DNA of 6,202 nt from Nanobdellota archaeon (GTDB lineage: Archaea > Nanobdellota > Nanobdellia > Pacearchaeales > GW2011-AR1). Location: NCBI GenBank assembly GCA_018901675.1, contig JAHIEH010000051.1, positions 1-6,202 on the forward strand, read 5' to 3'. Shown here one piece after another: positions 3,987-6,202 of the stretch. Position 1 is the first letter of the stretch; each line of letters opens with the position of its first letter. The notes beneath the pieces are model-generated. The model was given only the letters and a program-made list of their open reading frames with translations. It was not told the origin of the DNA and searched no databases. Position numbers and translations under genes: made by a program.

Positions 3987-4908
3987 AGATTTTCAATTCA
4001 TTTATTATCTCTCTTAAGAATATATCAAACTCTTTTAGAAATTTAGGAAAACCTTTGTCTATCGGTGTTAACATTAAAGCCTCTTCTTCTCCTAAAATCA
4101 AATCGTCCTTAAGTTGAGTCTCTTTATTCTTTATGTTTAAAGTATATTTCTCAAACTTCAGCATATCACTTATTTTCTCTATTATTTCTTTCTTAAAATC
4201 ATTTAAGTTCACTTTCTCCTTCTTTACAATTAAAAACACATCAACAAAGTCTCTTGCTTTTATTCCTCTCCTTGTTAATATAGCTCGGACTTTTTCTATA
4301 AGAATCTCCTTTAAGTCATAGACTTTAATCATCGTTGGCTCTATTAAATAAGAATAGCTAGGAAATAAAGTTTCAATCTCTTTCTTGTCTTTATGGCCTA
4401 AAATAAATATTGCTGGCAATTCTTTTATTTCATAGTTCAATTTTTCTATAAAGTTAACTTGGATTTTAATAAAAGATAGCTTGTTTAAAACAACCGAATC
4501 ATACCATAGCTTAAAAGTTACAAAAGCATTACTTCCTCCAAACTCAAAGTATTTTCTATTTTCTTTCTCAAGTTTAAAGTCTAAGTTAAACTGCTTTGCT
4601 ATAGGTTCAATCAGTTCTCCAATTCCGTTAATCTTTTTCGACATACTTTCTCTAAGTTTCTTTTTTGATATTCCATTAAATTCTTTTTGATTCAAATAAG
4701 TAAAATCTAAGTCTTCTGAGAAGCGAAAATAACCAAAATAATTTTTAATAAGACATGTGCCACCCTTAAACGCAAAATTGTCCTTGAAGTCTTTGTTTTT
4801 AACAAGCTCGTTAAGAAGCATCTGTAATAGTATATCTTTCTCGATCAAATCTCTTCTTTCAATTCCTAGTTTATCACCAATATGGTCAATAAATTTTTTG
4901 TCTATCAT
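3985..4908 (-). CDS. abiEii: AbiEii-family nucleotidyltransferase toxin
   Basis: 307 residues. Family members are type IV toxin / abortive-infection nucleotidyltransferases of the DNA polymerase beta superfamily; characterised relatives transfer nucleotides and some act on tRNA acceptor ends. Motif I is FKGGTCLIKNYFGYFRFSED to LDFT: G49-G50-T51 with the metal-binding pair D66-x-D68. The later motifs appear in EILIEKVRAILTRRGIKARD (201-220), which gives K206 and R219-D220, followed by FVDVFLI. The core is intact and the length usual, so it should be functional. Its ATG overlaps the antitoxin stop codon as ATGA (4905-4908), the standard coupled AbiE layout. The stop codon touches repeat R1. Substrate cannot be read from the sequence. 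Confidence 0.92.
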   Translation of the reverse strand: MIDKKFIDHIGDKLGIERRDLIEKDILLQMLLNELVKNKDFKDNFAFKGGTCLIKNYFGYFRFSEDLDFTYLNQKEFNGISKKKLRESMSKKINGIGELIEPIAKQFNLDFKLEKENRKYFEFGGSNAFVTFKLWYDSVVLNKLSFIKIQVNFIEKLNYEIKELPAIFILGHKDKKEIETLFPSYSYLIEPTMIKVYDLKEILIEKVRAILTRRGIKARDFVDVFLIVKKEKVNLNDFKKEIIEKISDMLKFEKYTLNIKNKETQLKDDLILGEEEALMLTPIDKGFPKFLKEFDIFLREIINELKI

Positions 4909-5519
4909 AGCATCTCTTTTAATCTTTTAATTGTCCTTTTATCATAAATTTTTGAGTATTTAAGTAGTTTATTCTTTGAACATTTCTCAAATATTTCTTC
5001 GGGAACCAATTTAACATTACCATGCTCTTTTAAGTAAACATAATCAAGCATTGTTTTTTCAGCATCAGAATATGGCAAACCCTTATTGATTATTCCAAAC
5101 GATGTTAGCTTAGGATTTATTTTTATGAACTTTATTTTGTATCCTAATATAAGAAATGGTTTGGCTCTAAAGATTTTATCATTAATAACATAATCAATTG
5201 TAAAATATTCGTGAGTTAGATTGTTAAGCTTCAATGCGGTCGATAAACCAAAATACCAATTCTCAATTCCTTTGATTTTCAATGCTTCTTTTATAGCTTC
5301 AAGATAGTTAATGTTTAGTTTATTTAATTTTCTTTCTTCAATAGATTTAATATAAAAAATTCCTCTTAAGATTCTTACTAAGTATTTGTAGTGAGTTAAA
5401 TATCTGATAGTTACATAATAGTCCATACTAAGTTTTTTACAATCTTCTTTAAGCTCTTCTCTCGTGATAAACTTCTTATCACTCAATTCTAATTTCCTTA
5501 CTATTAGTTTAAGTGTCAT
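4905..5519 (-). CDS. abiEi: AbiEi-family antitoxin / autorepressor
   Basis: 204 residues. AbiEi proteins have an N-terminal winged helix-turn-helix that represses the operon and a C-terminal domain that counters the toxin. Here residues 1-60 give the winged helix (SDKKFITREELKEDC ... IRYLTHYKYLVRILRGIFYI). Family marks in the second part are WYFGLSTALKLNNLTHEYF (88-106), FIKINPKLTSFGI (131-143) and SDAEKTMLDYVYLKE (151-165). Upstream gene of a two-gene operon; it overlaps abiEii by 4 nt. A long palindrome and a TATA box lie just before the start, which suits autorepression. Divergent from dph2. Confidence 0.87.
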   Translation of the reverse strand: MTLKLIVRKLELSDKKFITREELKEDCKKLSMDYYVTIRYLTHYKYLVRILRGIFYIKSIEERKLNKLNINYLEAIKEALKIKGIENWYFGLSTALKLNNLTHEYFTIDYVINDKIFRAKPFLILGYKIKFIKINPKLTSFGIINKGLPYSDAEKTMLDYVYLKEHGNVKLVPEEIFEKCSKNKLLKYSKIYDKRTIKRLKEML

Positions 5520-5523
5520 ATTG

Positions 5524-5548
5524 TATTGTTATATTTTATATAACAATA
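5524..5548. promoter_or_regulatory. Palindromic operator candidate of the abiE promoter
   Basis: TATTGTTATAT (5524-5534) and ATATAACAATA (5538-5548) are exact 11-bp inverted arms around TTT. The site starts 4 nt upstream of the abiEi ATG and covers the predicted transcription start downstream of the TATA box at 5554-5562. Known AbiEi proteins bind inverted repeats in their own promoter; that this is such a site is inference. Confidence 0.65.
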
Positions 5549-5553
5549 TGATA

Positions 5554-5562
5554 TTTATAAAT
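5554..5562 (-). promoter_or_regulatory. TATA box for abiEi-abiEii
   Basis: On the minus strand this reads ATTTATAAA. Start of transcription is expected about 25 nt downstream, near 5533, inside the palindrome, leaving a leader of about 14 nt before the ATG at 5519. Confidence 0.6.
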
Positions 5563-5627
5563 CTATCTGTTTTAAGAATTTTAAGCGATATTACAAGGAT
5601 ACAAAATATGTAACTTTATGATAATGG

Positions 5628-5665
5628 GTTAAACTCTGCAAAAATGAGCAGTTAAGTGCTCCCCA
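5628..5665 (+). repeat. Direct repeat R2, right of AbiE
   Basis: Begins GTTAAACTCTGC and continues through the 17-nt core CAGTTAAGTGCTCCCCA (5649-5665). Bases 5628-5662 are 34/35 identical to 3944-3978, at a distance of 1,684 bp. Recombination between the two would remove both AbiE genes with their promoter. Confidence 0.85.
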
Positions 5666-5686
5666 AATTTTTTCATCAAAAATAGT

Positions 5687-5703
5687 CAGTTAAACGCTCC
5701 CCA
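5687..5703 (+). repeat. Direct repeat R3 (core motif only)
   Basis: CAGTTAAACGCTCCCCA differs from the R2 core at two positions. Spaced 38 nt from R2 and 24 nt from R4, so the array is irregular. Confidence 0.8.
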
Positions 5704-5710
5704 AAACAGA

Positions 5711-5731
5711 TAGTTAAGTGCTCCCCAGACC
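5711..5731 (+). repeat. Direct repeat R4 (core plus CAGACCT flank)
   Basis: TAGTTAAGTGCTCCCCA followed by GACC and T; the GACCT flank is shared with R1 but not with R2 or R3. It runs straight into the inverted terminal sequence TCAGCGTCGA at 5732. Confidence 0.8.
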
Positions 5732-5776
5732 TCAGCGTCGATAAGATTTTGGAGACTTGAACCTAAGGTTCGATTA
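5732..5776 (-). repeat. Right terminal inverted repeat of the AbiE-bearing element
   Basis: Inner end TCAGCGTCGATA (5732-5743) and outer palindrome GAACCT-A-AGGTTC (5759-5771) mirror the left end in order and spacing, with some gaps. The right copy is shorter by about 13 nt. Confidence 0.55.
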
Positions 5777-5784
5777 CCCCACGA
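5777..5784. repeat. 8-bp direct repeat CCCCACGA, right copy
   Basis: Identical to 3837-3844 and directly outside the right inverted repeat. Supports, without proving, insertion of 3845-5776 as a unit. Confidence 0.45.
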
Positions 5785-5800
5785 TTACTTAACCCTATAT

Positions 5801-5808
5801 TTTATAAA
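5801..5808 (+). promoter_or_regulatory. TATA box for dph2
   Basis: TTTATAAA is centred about 28 nt upstream of the ATG at 5832, fitting a leaderless message. It lies 16 nt outside the right direct repeat, so the element did not disturb it. Confidence 0.7.
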
Positions 5809-5831
5809 CAATTACTCCTATTATATATATC

Positions 5832-6202
5832 ATGCAAACACTATTTATCCCTGCAAAGCGCAAAATTCTCTTTGACAAAAGAAAAATAAAGGAGATAACA
5901 AAAAAACTCCCAGGAAAGATTATTGTAGCCTATTCTATTCAGTATAAAGATTTTGCAAAGCAGATTGCAAAATCCCTGAAAGGCAGAGCAACTAAACTTA
6001 CTCAAATTCTTGGCTGCAGCAAACTAAAACTGCCTAAAAAAGCAAATGCAATACTATTAATTGGCTCAGGCGAGTTTCATGCCCTAAATCTTGCCTTGCA
6101 AACCAAGCTTCCTATTTATATACTAGATTGTTACAATCTTAGGAAACTTTCAGAAAGCCAGATAAATGCCTATAAAATAAGGTTAAAAGCATCCTATATA
6201 AA
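5832..6202 (+). CDS. dph2: Diphthamide-synthesis protein, Dph2-like (5' part, cut by the window end)
   Basis: 123 codons are visible and the frame is open at the edge. Archaeal Dph2 is an unusual radical-SAM enzyme that moves the 3-amino-3-carboxypropyl group of S-adenosylmethionine to a histidine of elongation factor 2, the first step of diphthamide synthesis. Visible features: MQTLFIPAKRK (1-11), KIIVAYSIQYKDFAKQIAKS (29-48), QILGCSK (58-64, with C62 a candidate cluster ligand), ANAILLIGSGEFHALNLALQ (71-90) and LPIYILDCYN (93-102). This matches the shorter Dph2-type proteins of DPANN archaea as I remember them. The remaining cysteines would lie beyond the window. Start chosen by the TATA spacing and first ATG. 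Confidence 0.68.
   Translation, partial: MQTLFIPAKRKILFDKRKIKEITKKLPGKIIVAYSIQYKDFAKQIAKSLKGRATKLTQILGCSKLKLPKKANAILLIGSGEFHALNLALQTKLPIYILDCYNLRKLSESQINAYKIRLKASYI

Larger units (their letters stand above)
3845..5776. mobile_element. Putative non-autonomous (MITE-like) element carrying AbiE
   Basis: 1,932 bp framed by imperfect terminal inverted repeats and an 8-bp direct repeat. In the ends, AACCTTAGGTT (3852-3862) faces its complement at 5760-5770, and TCGACGCTGA (3893-3902) faces TCAGCGTCGA (5732-5741). Inside both ends are copies of a 17-nt motif, (C/T)AGTTAA(A/G)(C/T)GCTCC(C/T)CA. No transposase gene is present; the only genes are abiEi and abiEii. With AbiE removed, the two ends would join into a short element of about 250 bp. 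Multiple short repeats at the ends and a T(G/A)TCGACGCTGA inner terminus recall IS21-type ends, but this family assignment is from memory and is weak. The unit sits neatly between sepF and the dph2 promoter. Confidence 0.55.

Noticed and set aside
4133..4690. Two short plus-strand frames (4133-4321 and 4481-4690)
   Set aside because: Antisense to the intact abiEii coding region; hydrophobic Phe/Ser-rich composition is an artefact of the opposite strand.
5628..5731. CRISPR array
   Set aside because: Only three repeats of about 17 nt on the right with unequal, AT-rich spacers and one more copy 1.7 kb away; no cas gene.

Overview
The window is AT-rich archaeal DNA, most likely from a DPANN-type archaeon (Woesearchaeota/Pacearchaeota-like; this placement is inference). 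The evidence for Archaea is the gene set: Spt5, archaeal L11, L37Ae, RNA polymerase subunit P, prefoldin beta, archaeal SepF and a diphthamide-synthesis protein. TATA boxes of the form TTTATAAA lie about 25 nt upstream of several start codons, implying leaderless mRNAs, and there is a tRNA intron with a bulge-helix-bulge (BHB) fold.

Layout. 1-76 (-): N-terminal stub of a probable transposase, followed by two strong inverted repeats. 249-1425 (+): an spt5-rpl11 operon with an 11-nt overlap. 1440-2450: a tRNA-Pro locus with a mobile gene in it. It holds a promoter, a lone 26-nt tRNA-Pro-like 5' fragment, a LAGLIDADG homing endonuclease with its own TATA box, and a complete tRNA-Pro(UGG) interrupted by a 36-nt intron in the D-loop. 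The endonuclease stop codon lies inside the tRNA D-stem. 2534-3816 (+): rpl37ae, rpoP (45 aa), pfdB and sepF. 3837-5784: an AbiE toxin-antitoxin pair (-) inside what looks like a non-autonomous transposable element. It has imperfect terminal inverted repeats, internal direct repeats and an 8-bp flanking direct repeat (CCCCACGA). 5832-6202 (+): the 5' part of a dph2-like gene, cut by the window edge.

How it fits together. The backbone is translation and transcription housekeeping (Spt5, L11, tRNA-Pro, L37Ae, RpoP, prefoldin), with SepF for division and diphthamide synthesis for modifying EF-2. Two selfish modules interrupt it. The first is an endonuclease gene physically fused to an intron-containing tRNA, which may be a two-part homing unit in which the intron masks the cleavage site. 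The second is an AbiE system carried by a MITE-like element, with a palindromic operator at its promoter. The tRNA/endonuclease arrangement and the AbiE-bearing element are the parts most worth following up.
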